Below, piece by piece: positions 45,385 to 53,754 of a stretch of DNA of 64,000 nucleotides. The position numbers and the translations under genes are program-made. The number at the start of each line of letters is the position of its first letter. Position 1 is the first letter of the stretch. This stretch comes from Paenibacillus turicensis (GTDB lineage: Bacteria; Bacillota; Bacilli; Paenibacillales; Paenibacillaceae). The notes under the pieces were generated by a model that was not told the origin of the DNA, searched no databases, and saw only the letters and a program-made list of their open reading frames with translations. The stretch lies in the NCBI RefSeq assembly GCF_017873435.1, contig NZ_JAGGKG010000001.1, positions 434,001 through 498,000 on the forward strand, in the 5' to 3' direction.

Positions 45385-45415
45385 AACATAAGCCCTCACA
45401 TCATGTGAGGGTCAA
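45385..45415 (-). promoter_or_regulatory. MerR-type promoter/operator in front of the trmO-like gene
   Basis: On the minus strand: TTGACC (complement of 45410-45415), a 19-base spacer, TATGTT (complement of 45385-45390). The spacer holds the perfect palindrome CCCTCACAT-C-ATGTGAGGG (plus-strand 45393-45411). An elongated 19-base spacer with a dyad between -35 and -10 is the hallmark of MerR-activated promoters. The palindrome spans the stop codon of the MerR gene itself. Confidence 0.7.
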
Positions 45416-46276
45416 GAGCGGGATTTGAATTTCAGTTACGTAGTTTTCGGGGTTGCTTTCATTCCATGGTCCATAGTGTACAATTTGCCTTGTTGGGCCT
45501 AACATTAGATATTGGCTATTTTGCTCCAACCACTGTGCAAAACTAATATAAGCCCCTGCTACGTTTGAAAAATCACCGTATACCATCGTACTTGCCATAT
45601 TAGGAATGGGTTCTGTAGTTCGATATGTAAAGTCTCCTTTATCCTTGTGTAATCCGAAATTTTTGACAGGTACACATAATTCAATATCCACATTCTGTTC
45701 CTTATACTCCAAATCGTGATAAATAGAAAAAGTAGCGGTGTTTTGAGAAAATTGAAGGTTTTCTTTTGCTGCAAAGCTGGATAACTCTTCCCACATTTGT
45801 CCCTCTGCATAGTAATCTGGCATTGTTTTACGCAATGAAAGGACTGAATAGCTAGGGATAGACTTCATTGAAACTTGATAATGCATGTTGCCATTTGAAT
45901 TAAAAATTTCTTTTTTGGCCATCTCTATTTTTCTCAGTTTTTCCTGCTCCACTTCAATTATTTGCTCTACCTCTAGCCTTTTCCTTTCAAGATGCTCTAT
46001 AAGTGATTGATCCACTGGTTGCTCTAGTGACTGATCTAGCGATTCATCTTTAGTGATATTATTTAAGCTTAAAGCTGTAGCAATTTCTGATACATTAAAG
46101 CCACAGTCTCTAAGATAAACAATTTTATTTAAAGTAGGGATTTGCGCTGCGGCATACAATCGGTATCCAGACTGTTGATTGATCGTTGCTGGCTTCAATA
46201 GCCCCATTTCATCATAATAACGAAGCATTCTGATCGTCACTTGCGTCAGTTTAGAGAATTGCCCAATTTGAAACAT
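45401..46276 (-). CDS. MerR-family regulator with GyrI-like ligand domain
   Basis: 291 residues. The N-terminal winged helix (about 1-70, IGQFSKLTQVTIRMLRYYDEMGLLKP..GYRLY) is MerR type. A long coiled-coil linker (about 85-125) follows, then a GyrI-like/effector-binding domain (about 135-291) of the BmrR type that binds small hydrophobic cations or drugs. Its own promoter appears to be TTGACA-N16-TATTAG upstream. The MerR-type operator at its 3' end controls the trmO-like gene, so the two form a regulator-target pair (inference). Confidence 0.85.
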   Translation of the reverse strand: MFQIGQFSKLTQVTIRMLRYYDEMGLLKPATINQQSGYRLYAAAQIPTLNKIVYLRDCGFNVSEIATALSLNNITKDESLDQSLEQPVDQSLIEHLERKRLEVEQIIEVEQEKLRKIEMAKKEIFNSNGNMHYQVSMKSIPSYSVLSLRKTMPDYYAEGQMWEELSSFAAKENLQFSQNTATFSIYHDLEYKEQNVDIELCVPVKNFGLHKDKGDFTYRTTEPIPNMASTMVYGDFSNVAGAYISFAQWLEQNSQYLMLGPTRQIVHYGPWNESNPENYVTEIQIPLLTLT

Positions 46277-46367
46277 TTGATCACCTCAATCTTACTTTAT
46301 ACTTTTCATTCTGCTTAATTCTGCTAATAATGTGAATAACAAGGGTGTCAACATGTCTCCACATCTG

Positions 46368-46802
46368 CTATTGGGGAATAAAAGATACGTTTTGATCTTT
46401 TGGAAAACGAAGATGCCAAAATACCCCGAATTTATCAATCACTTCGCAAATCATGTCCTTCCCTTCAGCTTGTATCTCTGTGTATCTCTTTGCATCTTTG
46501 CATAAAAGTTCAAAAGTCCTACGCAAGTCTTCTTCATTACGGTAGTAAACACAAAATAACATGGTTGGGCACACGTCAGTAGAATAACTTTCCATAAATC
46601 CTTCAGGTAAATACTTGTTCTCACTGACACTTAAAAAAAGTTCTCCATTCCGCACAAGAGTTTGATGTATAATTAAACCTTCATCATCTAACCAAGGCTC
46701 TCCCTCTTCTTCGACTAAAAATGCTTCTTTATACAACTTGACCGCTTCTAAACCACCTTTTACATATACATGATTTCCGATTTTACTGGTGTAATTCCCC
46801 AA
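46368..46802 (-). CDS. VOC/PhnB-like glyoxalase-fold protein
   Basis: 144 residues of the PhnB/3-demethylubiquinone-9 methyltransferase-like VOC group: VKGGLEAVKLYKEAFLVEE at the start, QTLVRNGELFLSVSE, CPTMLFCVYYRNEEDLRRTFELL and the closing DKFGVFWHLRF. The protein forms a paired beta-alpha-beta fold; the ligand or reaction is unknown. TTG start behind GGGGGGATAAG. Stands alone. Confidence 0.75.
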   Translation of the reverse strand: MGNYTSKIGNHVYVKGGLEAVKLYKEAFLVEEEGEPWLDDEGLIIHQTLVRNGELFLSVSENKYLPEGFMESYSTDVCPTMLFCVYYRNEEDLRRTFELLCKDAKRYTEIQAEGKDMICEVIDKFGVFWHLRFPKDQNVSFIPQ

Positions 46803-46983
46803 TCTTATCCCCCCATTTTTTCAAGAATTATTAGTTTCGTTCTTTGTACAGCGTTAGCTTCGTTACTCTTCTTCCTTCATTTATAGTCTATTTTGAGCTT
46901 AGTTCAAGCATACTTCAACCTGCTTTATCACAGTTGGGAAAAGATTGAATCGTTCGACACAACAACTGATCACAACGAAAAAA

Positions 46984-47002
46984 GAGGAGCAATTTGCCCC
47001 TC
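46984..47002 (-). terminator. Terminator of the Tm-1-like / TIM-barrel operon
   Basis: GAGGAGCAA / TTGCCCCTC stem (one mismatch) 13 bases past the stop at 47015, followed on the minus strand by a T-run (A-run at 46978-46983 on the plus strand). Confidence 0.6.
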
Positions 47003-47014
47003 CTGCTTTAACTA

Positions 47015-47845
47015 TTACTTTGTAATTCCTTTAAACGCCGCCGCTTGCTCTCTAATCCCCTTCTCTGCCGCAAAACGCTCAATGCTCGAAGCACCAAAAA
47101 ATCCATCAATTCCTTTTGTTTTTTGCATAACGTATGCTGCATCCTCAGGCTCCGCAATTGGCCCACCGTGACATATAATCATAATCTCTGGATTTACAGC
47201 TCGTCCTGCTTCAATAATTGCTTCAATTCGCTCTACACAATCATCTAGTGTTAGTGCTGTTTTTGCGCCGATCGTTCCCTTAGTTGTTAAGCCCATATGC
47301 GCGACTAAAATGTCCGCTCCTGCCTCTGCCATCGCTTTTGCTTGCTCAGGGTCAAACACGTAAGGTGTGGTCAGCATATCCAACTCATGTGCAATGCGGA
47401 TCATTTCTACCTCAAGATCATAGCCCATGCCTGTTTCCTCTAGATTTTGACGGAATACACCATCAATCAAGCCAACAGTAGGGAAGTTTTGCACGCCACT
47501 AAACCCTTGCTCCTTTAGTTGCTTTAAATACACTTCCATCACGCGGAAAGGATCAGTCCCACACACACCCGCTAATACAGGTGTATGCTTGACGACAGGT
47601 AATACTTCTGAACCCATTTCCACTACAATTTGATTGGCATCGCCATAAGACAACAAGCCTGCTAAAGAGCCACGTCCTGCCATTCTGTACCGTCCAGAAT
47701 TGTACACAATAAGCATATCTGCGCCGCCTGCTTCACTACTTTTCGCAGTAATTCCAGTCCCCGCACCCACACCAAGCAAAATTTTTCCTTGCTTCACTTC
47801 TTCTTTAAATTTCGCCATAATTTCAGTTCTAGTTAATTTGTTCAT
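47015..47845 (-). CDS. TIM-barrel PEP-hydrolase-family protein (PF09370-like)
   Basis: 276 residues forming a TIM barrel of the phosphoenolpyruvate hydrolase / TIM-barrel signal transduction family (COG5564 type): [65 protein letters not shown] and [15 protein letters not shown]. It is the same family as the C-terminal half of plant Tm-1 proteins. The natural reaction is not settled. The gene starts 13 bases after the Tm-1-like gene. AGGAGGAG precedes the ATG. A paralogue fused to a DNA-binding domain lies at 49293-50495. Confidence 0.8.
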   Translation of the reverse strand: MNKLTRTEIMAKFKEEVKQGKILLGVGAGTGITAKSSEAGGADMLIVYNSGRYRMAGRGSLAGLLSYGDANQIVVEMGSEVLPVVKHTPVLAGVCGTDPFRVMEVYLKQLKEQGFSGVQNFPTVGLIDGVFRQNLEETGMGYDLEVEMIRIAHELDMLTTPYVFDPEQAKAMAEAGADILVAHMGLTTKGTIGAKTALTLDDCVERIEAIIEAGRAVNPEIMIICHGGPIAEPEDAAYVMQKTKGIDGFFGASSIERFAAEKGIREQAAAFKGITK

Positions 47846-47857
47846 ATATAGCTCCTC

Positions 47858-49066
47858 CTAAACGTTCATTAGATCAATTAGTTTTTGTGCCGCGGCTTCC
47901 GCAAAGCTTGGATCATTAATATCACAATCCATCTCAATGATTTGAACAACAGAAGGGTCAACATGTTTACGTAATGTGTCAAATAACATCTGATCTGCTT
48001 CTACATCGTAGAAAGGTTGTCCCTCTACATCAATGCCTGAGATTCCCTTTAGTGGTAATATTAAAACGGTACGTTCCTTTGCCATGTTGAGCTTTTCAGC
48101 GATCTTTTTGCCTACCTGCTCATTTTCCGCTACAGTTGTCCTCATTAACGTAACCGTTGGATTGTGCTTGTAAAATGTATGATCCTTGAATTTTTCTGGC
48201 ACTGTATCCATCGGTCCAAAATTACACATATCCAGCGCACCAACGGATACCACTTGTGGAATCCGATTGCGACTAGCCGCCTCTAAGCGATGTGGTCCTG
48301 CGTTTAATACGCCCCCAACAATTTCATCGACCCATTCCGTTGTCGTTAAATCTAACACACCTTCTATGAAACCTGCGTCAATCAAAGCCTCCATCGACTG
48401 TCCACCCACGCCTGTTGCATGGAACACAAGCACCTCGTAGCCACGATCCTCCATATATTTTCTGGCAGCGGTCACACAAGGTGTCGTTACCCCAAACATG
48501 GTAGCTCCAATTAAGGTTTTTTTCTCAATCTCGTGACTATGCTCAAATTTCAGCATACCTGCGATAGCAAACACAGCATTGGTAAATATTTTAGTAGAAA
48601 TTGAATTTAACCCTGCTACATCCACAACAGAAGGAATCATCATAATATCACTAGTTCCTACATATGGCGCTGTATTTCCTGAGGCAACTGTGGACACCAT
48701 CACCTTTGGCACACCAATCGGCAGAGCACGCATCGCAGGTGTAATTAAGGAAGTCCCACCGGTTCCTCCAAAGGAAATAATGCCATCAAATTTACCTTGC
48801 TTGTACAGCTCTGGCACTAATTTTTCTAAGCCTTTGGACAATACCTCTGTCGCTAAAGCACGATCCTTTTTCTTTGCAAGGGTTTTCATGTCCATGCCCG
48901 CAGCTTGAGCAATTTCCTCATTGGACACATCCGGTATAAAAACGGGCTCAAATACACCAGTATGAATCATAAAGGTACGAAGTCCAAGCTCCTCCGCGAT
49001 CCCTTTGATGTAGAGATATTCTTCACCCTTTGTGTCAAATGTGCCTGCAATTGCAATGGTTTTCAT
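47858..49066 (-). CDS. Tm-1-like ATP-binding protein (UPF0261)
   Basis: 402 residues of the UPF0261/Tm-1-like family: IAGTFDTKGEEYLYIKGIAEELGLRT at the start, IISFGGTGGTSLITPAMRALPIGVPKVMVSTVASG, LDLTTTEWVDEIVGGVLNAGPHRLEAASRNRIPQVV and LPLKGISGIDVEGQPF. The plant homologue Tm-1 binds ATP and inhibits tobamovirus replication; the bacterial role is unknown but the gene pairs with a TIM-barrel partner, as here. AAGGAGG precedes the ATG. First gene of the pair. Confidence 0.85.
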   Translation of the reverse strand: MKTIAIAGTFDTKGEEYLYIKGIAEELGLRTFMIHTGVFEPVFIPDVSNEEIAQAAGMDMKTLAKKKDRALATEVLSKGLEKLVPELYKQGKFDGIISFGGTGGTSLITPAMRALPIGVPKVMVSTVASGNTAPYVGTSDIMMIPSVVDVAGLNSISTKIFTNAVFAIAGMLKFEHSHEIEKKTLIGATMFGVTTPCVTAARKYMEDRGYEVLVFHATGVGGQSMEALIDAGFIEGVLDLTTTEWVDEIVGGVLNAGPHRLEAASRNRIPQVVSVGALDMCNFGPMDTVPEKFKDHTFYKHNPTVTLMRTTVAENEQVGKKIAEKLNMAKERTVLILPLKGISGIDVEGQPFYDVEADQMLFDTLRKHVDPSVVQIIEMDCDINDPSFAEAAAQKLIDLMNV

Positions 49067-49163
49067 CCTGTTGCCTCCTTATATTAATTTTATAATGAGA
49101 TTGAACTAAAAAATTAGAATATAGGATGCTGGTTTTGAGGAAAAACAAAAGGAAAAACAAAAA

Positions 49164-49195
49164 CCAGTACGATCGCTATAGCTTTATCATACTGG
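49164..49195 (-). terminator. Terminator of the TIM-barrel/AraC fusion gene
   Basis: CCAGTA-C-GAT pairs with ATC-A-TACTGG; the plus-strand AAAAACAAAAA upstream gives TTTTTGTTTTT after the hairpin on the minus strand. Confidence 0.65.
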
Positions 49196-49292
49196 CTCCT
49201 TCTATTCATGAAAATGCTTTCATGTGTGATAAACTTGTGATTAGGTTAGATTAGAATTTTAAGGGTGTCAGTTAAATTCAAGTTAGATCGAG

Positions 49293-50495
49293 TTACTTAG
49301 AGTCCTTAAGTAGTTTAGCGCGATATTGCCGAGGTGAGCAACCTTTAAGCTTTTTAAACATGGCACTAAACTGGGCATAATCCGAATACCCAACCATTGC
49401 AGCTACTTCAGATAATTGAAGCTGTGGTGCTTGAAGTAACGTCACTGCTTTGTTAATGCGAAAATTTACGAGATACGATTGGAAGCTACAGCCGACCTCT
49501 TTTTTAAACAAACTACTTAAATAACTGCGTGAAACATGAGCAACTTGAGCTAAATCGGAAAACACAATTTCATTATTGTAGTTTTGTGCTACATATTCTT
49601 TGACAAAATCGACATAGTCATAATGCTTCGTGATTCCATTTAACATTTTAACCATAAAATCGTCTTCATCTAGCTTACCCAACGCTTTAAAATCGCGTGT
49701 TATCGAGGTAATCGACTTTTCTGAAGGAATGCGCTCAAAGGCTGATCCCCCAATGTACCCCATAATCTGCGTATTGTTGCTATACATATATTGAACATCA
49801 ATCGGCGTCTTTACAGGGCCGCCATAAATCATTTTAATAATGTCAGGCTTAATTTTGTCACACACGTCAAATATCCGTAATGCCTTCTTTTTAGCAGTCT
49901 CTAAGGAAACGACCTTCTTAGCCCCAAGTAATCCACCCACTGTGAGTCCTAAATGAACACAAATAACGTCTGCGCCCGCCTCTAACATAGCCGTAGCTTG
50001 AAGCTCATCAAATACAAAAGCCACCGTAAACAATCCTTGCTTATGGGCTAACGCAATTGCCTCCACTTCACGCTCATAGCTGATACCATCTTCCTCTAGT
50101 GCTTCGCGGAACACTCCGTCTATTAAACCAACAGTGGGATAATTGTTGATGCCAGCAAAACCGCCCTCTTTAATTTTGCTGATGTAGGCCGGCATTTTTT
50201 TAGTTTGATCGTTCGCATTTAGACCAAATAGTACAGGCACATTTCTTACTAAAGGAATGATTTCCCTTGAAGCAAACTCCATCACCATGTCATTACTATT
50301 GCAATAGGGCAAAAAACCAGCCAGTGAACTCCGTCCCATTTGACGGAACCTGCCGGAATTCAACGTTAAAATAAAGTCTGCTCCACCTTGCGCTACGTAT
50401 TTGGCTGTAATGCCAGCCCCCGTTCCTACGCCAATAATGTGGTTGCCACTATGTAGTTGGGATTGAAGCTGCTCTAGTATGGTTGATCTGTTCAA
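49293..50495 (-). CDS. TIM-barrel (PEP-hydrolase family) sensor fused to AraC helix-turn-helix
   Basis: 400 residues. The first 275 are a full TIM barrel paralogous to the enzyme at 47015-47845 ([78 protein letters not shown]). The last 105 are an AraC-family double helix-turn-helix (IVFSDLAQVAHVSRSYLSSLFKKEVG; AAMVGYSDYAQFSAMFKKLKGCSPRQYR). The natural reading is a regulator that senses the same small molecule that the enzyme handles and controls the downstream pair. TTG start behind AAGGAG. It has its own terminator and lies 227 bases upstream of the operon. Confidence 0.85.
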   Translation of the reverse strand: MNRSTILEQLQSQLHSGNHIIGVGTGAGITAKYVAQGGADFILTLNSGRFRQMGRSSLAGFLPYCNSNDMVMEFASREIIPLVRNVPVLFGLNANDQTKKMPAYISKIKEGGFAGINNYPTVGLIDGVFREALEEDGISYEREVEAIALAHKQGLFTVAFVFDELQATAMLEAGADVICVHLGLTVGGLLGAKKVVSLETAKKKALRIFDVCDKIKPDIIKMIYGGPVKTPIDVQYMYSNNTQIMGYIGGSAFERIPSEKSITSITRDFKALGKLDEDDFMVKMLNGITKHYDYVDFVKEYVAQNYNNEIVFSDLAQVAHVSRSYLSSLFKKEVGCSFQSYLVNFRINKAVTLLQAPQLQLSEVAAMVGYSDYAQFSAMFKKLKGCSPRQYRAKLLKDSK

Positions 50496-50548
50496 GTGTA
50501 TCGCTCCTTGGGGGTGGGGTTTGTAATCCTATCTTTCTTCACTAGTTA

Positions 50549-51055
50549 TTACAATTTACCACAAAAATAATCTATTCCATCTATTACCCAGTATCTTTCT
50601 TGCATCGGTACTTTATCTAAGAAGTTTTCATATACTCCATCCCAACCATCAGGTATGTAGTTTTCAAAAGATGCAGGTTCAGGGAAATAGGACATCAACA
50701 ATTTATTATCAAAATCAACTAATAATGATGGAGTTAACTCAGTAGGAAAGTTTTCACTTTCTTTGCTACCACATGCTAGTTTTAATACTAATTCTCTCAA
50801 TTCAACCAAGCTTACCTTGGATTCGCTTATTTCATTTAAAAATTTGTCTGCGGAATTTTCATCTAGTACTCCAATATCAAAACGATCGGAATAGTCTCCT
50901 AGATTAGGAAGTTGATACCCTTTAATTAAAAATGCTTTTTCTAATTTTATTAAATCTAAGAACCAATATTCTTTTTCAGTGACATACCAGCTCCATTTTT
51001 TACGAACTACCACAGCAACGATAATATTTTCACCATACTCTATTTGGATTTTCAA
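50549..51055 (-). CDS. Probable orphan immunity protein (168 aa)
   Basis: Acidic soluble protein, 168 residues, ending in RYWVIDGIDYFCGKL, a closing strand of a kind often seen in small immunity proteins of polymorphic toxin loci. No recognised domain. TTG start behind AGGTGAT. It lies at the downstream end of the RHS locus, after an orphan toxin tip and that tip's immunity gene, with no toxin gene of its own, as expected for a leftover or purely protective immunity gene. The role is inferred from context. Confidence 0.45.
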   Translation of the reverse strand: MKIQIEYGENIIVAVVVRKKWSWYVTEKEYWFLDLIKLEKAFLIKGYQLPNLGDYSDRFDIGVLDENSADKFLNEISESKVSLVELRELVLKLACGSKESENFPTELTPSLLVDFDNKLLMSYFPEPASFENYIPDGWDGVYENFLDKVPMQERYWVIDGIDYFCGKL

Positions 51056-51201
51056 TAGATCACCTGCTATTCAACTTATACTAAGCGTAATCATCTTCAT
51101 CTGCTATTATCCTACCATTTTTAGTATATTACTCAAACTATTCAAAATATTTTGGAATTCTACTCCGAATACTCATCACAATTCATACCAGTGGAACGTT
51201 A

Positions 51202-51236
51202 AAAAGATGACCCTGAAAATACAGAGATCATCTTTT
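51202..51236 (-). terminator. Terminator after the second immunity-type gene
   Basis: AAAAGATGA / TCATCTTTT stem (51202-51210, 51228-51236) extended inward by CTG/CAG pairs, with A/T flanks, downstream of the stop at 51319. Confidence 0.55.
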
Positions 51237-51318
51237 AAGAAGTTTATTTTCCTTTTCAAATAGTATTGTTGGAGATTTTTTATTTATTTTTAGAAATATT
51301 TTAAAACAACTTATATAA

Positions 51319-51897
51319 TTAAGTAATTTTGTATTTAAAATAACGATCTTTCATATCTTGATCCATGTTTCCAAATGAATATTCTATGACATCATAAAAA
51401 CTTGAAGCAACATTTTTTAACCCATAAATATACGTTTGTGGATTTTGTAAAAAGAATCTCGGAAGATTATGAAGCACTCTTATCACTAGATGAATTTTTT
51501 TTCTATCCACTATTAGTTTTGGCTTCAATAACTCTGTTAATTCCAAGAATAAATCATTCATTAAGCTAATGATCACTGTTTCCTCGTGGGTATTATCGAC
51601 GTTTTCAGTGCAAGTAGTTATTATTTGTTCAATTTCAGAAAATGATTCAATTAGCGTATTATAATATTTTCCTATATCCTTTCTTTTCTTACATAATTCA
51701 AAAAATTCTCTTAGTAATTGCTCATCCTCATTGTTGTATGCTGTGTCACACATTCTCATGAGTATTTTTTGCCACATAGAAACATGCAATTTTAATGTTT
51801 TTCTATAATTATATTTCCATATTTCATTAAAGACCCGACCTTTTTCTGCTACAAGTCCGATATATAATATTTCACCATAGATATTATTTTTTCTCAA
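51319..51897 (-). CDS. Putative immunity protein for the orphan RHS tip
   Basis: 192 residues, alpha-helical, Lys/Glu-rich, no signal peptide; helices such as KYYNTLIESFSEIEQIITTC and LFLELTELLKPKLIVDRKKIHL. No recognised family. TTG start about 40 bases after the stop of the orphan toxin tip, the standard toxin-immunity order. Composition is more AT-rich than the neighbours, common for immunity cassettes. Confidence 0.45.
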   Translation of the reverse strand: MRKNNIYGEILYIGLVAEKGRVFNEIWKYNYRKTLKLHVSMWQKILMRMCDTAYNNEDEQLLREFFELCKKRKDIGKYYNTLIESFSEIEQIITTCTENVDNTHEETVIISLMNDLFLELTELLKPKLIVDRKKIHLVIRVLHNLPRFFLQNPQTYIYGLKNVASSFYDVIEYSFGNMDQDMKDRYFKYKIT

Positions 51898-51936
51898 AAT
51901 ATATCACTTCTTTCAAAACATTTACATTCTCTTTTA

Positions 51937-52884
51937 TTAGTCTAATACTTTAATAGACTTCCTCCAAATTTGATACCATCTTTTGGTCCAGTATACATTT
52001 GTAGCTGAAGGTAGCTGTGTTGTAGGAGTATTCATGTTAAAACTACCACCTCGTCCAAGCATTGTATTTGCCACTGTCGTGTGATGTCCTTCAATAACAA
52101 AAGAGGTTGTACCATTGCTATAAACACTACTATTTGCTTTTACTGGGTCGTAATTTTCAATTATCTCCATCACTCGTCTTCTTGAGATTACAGATTGTCC
52201 TGGCCTTAGATTAGATTTATTGAGAGCTTCTAGCGCTTCCTCAAACGACATTATGGTTTTTGATGAAACAGGACTGCCCGTTCCCTCAGTAAAACAACTA
52301 TCTACCGCACTCAAACCCAACGGATCCACATACCTCACTGGATCACCATTTACATACGCATAGCGGTTAAATGTCTGCCCATCAGTAATATCGCCTCGGA
52401 CTACGTCACGATTTAAAAACCGCTTCAGCTCTGTATGGTAATACCGTGCTCGCATATAGTATAGCCCATTGATATCGTGCATGACACCATCTCTACCGTT
52501 ATATTGGAACGGTTGGGACGTGTTGCCTTCAAAATGGTCTACTTCACCATAAATTCCATAAGCATAACGATCCGTGACTAAGACGTGCTCATTGGTTAGG
52601 ATGGTGGTGCTTCCTCGTAGATCACTGTGGTAGCTTAGGTAAGTGCCTGTCGCTGCGTCTTCTCGACCAATCAAACCAAGCCCATATACATAACGGGTAA
52701 GGACATTCCCGTCACCATCTAACTCCATTAACACACGACTAAATGCGCTTAAATCATCTACTACATAGCGTGTTATCTTACCACGCCAAATGCTTTCAAT
52801 ACGTTCATTTCGCCAGTTGTACCGATATTTCATACGACCAGTTTGGATTAGGCGGTTACGAGCGTCGTATTCATACGCTGCCAT
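51937..52884 (-). pseudogene. Orphan RHS tip: end of the RHS core plus an alternative toxin domain
   Basis: The first 190 residues repeat the conserved RHS end of the full-length gene (YD repeats through FNRYAYVNGDPVRYVDPLGL) at about 99% DNA identity; the last 125 are a different C-terminal toxin. That domain (GQSVISRRRVMEIIENYDP.., then VIEGHHTTVANTMLG and a Trp-rich end TKRWYQIWRKSIK) looks like a ParB/GHH-type nuclease-like tip. There is no N-terminal delivery region and no ribosome site at the in-frame ATG (52884), so the piece is a silent cassette that could be swapped into the main gene by recombination, rather than an independent gene. Its immunity gene follows. Confidence 0.75.
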
Positions 52885-52936
52885 TTTTTCACCATCTGTG
52901 AAGTATAACAGGTTCCCATCGGCATCATGCTCTGTT
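52316..52936 (-). repeat. 621-bp near-identical repeat, orphan copy (partner 54277-54897)
   Basis: Aligns without gaps to 54277-54897 with 8 differences counted by eye. The identity starts exactly at the PLG codons of the RHS core and ends abruptly at CTCTGTT. This is the homologous platform on which tip exchange could occur. Confidence 0.9.
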
Positions 52937-53208
52937 AGATAATAAAAAAGATAGTAAAGAACAGATCAATCATGGTAGTATCTGACCATAATTAACCTGT
53001 TCAACAAAACGGAATACCGCTATTTCGGCTATAAAAATAAAGCCTTAAATGTACATACATTTAAAATGAAAAAGTCTTCATCTAATTAATTCATTGGATA
53101 TTGGTGTTATTGATTGAAGTTTATCTTCATTCGTCACTGGGTAAGATCAACAATAGAAACCTTGAAAGGCATTTAGCCAATCAAGGTTTAAACAGATTAA
53201 CAACGATT
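52937..53208. other. Spacer between the orphan tip and the immunity gene
   Basis: No gene seen. It contains a nested inverted repeat (GAACAG at 52959-52964 with CTGTTC at 52997-53002, and CATGGT with ACCAT inside), possibly the remains of a small mobile sequence at the junction where RHS homology stops. It also contains a clear terminator for the main immunity gene: AAACCTTGA (53157-53165) and TCAAGGTTT (53181-53189). Confidence 0.5.
53157..53189 (-). terminator. Terminator of the RHS-immunity transcript
   Basis: Perfect 9-bp stem with a 15-base loop, 20 bases past the stop of the immunity gene at 53209. Confidence 0.6.
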
Positions 53209-53754
53209 TTAGTTGTTTAACTCTTCATTTATTAAAAAATCATCACTTAAAGAAGAATCTAGAGTGAGTTCATTTGACAATAAAGCTAATATAATCTTTA
53301 CAACCTTTGAAAAAACTGCTTCACTAGAACCAACAATACTATGGGCACCTATAACAAAAGTAATGCTACCTGCATATTGCCAATTGGAATCCATTATTCC
53401 ATCCCTCGTACTGCTAATAATTGATTTAGCATATTCGGTAGAGATACCTTCATATACTTCTTCGTTTAGCCCTAACTCAGAATTATACAATATATTATTT
53501 TTGTTACTATGTTTAACAATAATTTTCACTTCTGAGGTATGATTAGGTATATATTCTACCCCCAGTAATCCATAATACGAACTATTCCTTGGCAACTTCA
53601 ACTCCAATGCTAGTTTCTTATTTTCAGAAATTATGGGTTTACTTAATAGTAATGAAGTTTCCAACTCATGATCCACTTCTTTAGGCGGTATTGGAAATTC
53701 ATCTTTCCATAATACTGCCTTTCTATATTTACCCAAATCATACTCTACTTTCAT
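53209..53754 (-). CDS. Immunity protein of the main RHS toxin
   Basis: 181 residues from the ATG at 53754, which overlaps the RHS stop codon (ATGA), so it is made in coupled translation with the toxin. A TTG five codons earlier lies inside the toxin gene. Mixed alpha/beta, acidic, soluble, no recognised domain: EVKIIVKHSNKNN, then SITFVIGAHSIVGSSEAVF. Position and coupling, not similarity, support immunity. Confidence 0.65.
   Translation of the reverse strand: MKVEYDLGKYRKAVLWKDEFPIPPKEVDHELETSLLLSKPIISENKKLALELKLPRNSSYYGLLGVEYIPNHTSEVKIIVKHSNKNNILYNSELGLNEEVYEGISTEYAKSIISSTRDGIMDSNWQYAGSITFVIGAHSIVGSSEAVFSKVVKIILALLSNELTLDSSLSDDFLINEELNN

Noticed and set aside
46893..47171. 92-codon plus-strand ORF over the end of the TIM-barrel gene
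   Set aside because: It is antisense to a well-supported gene and crosses its terminator; no family resemblance.
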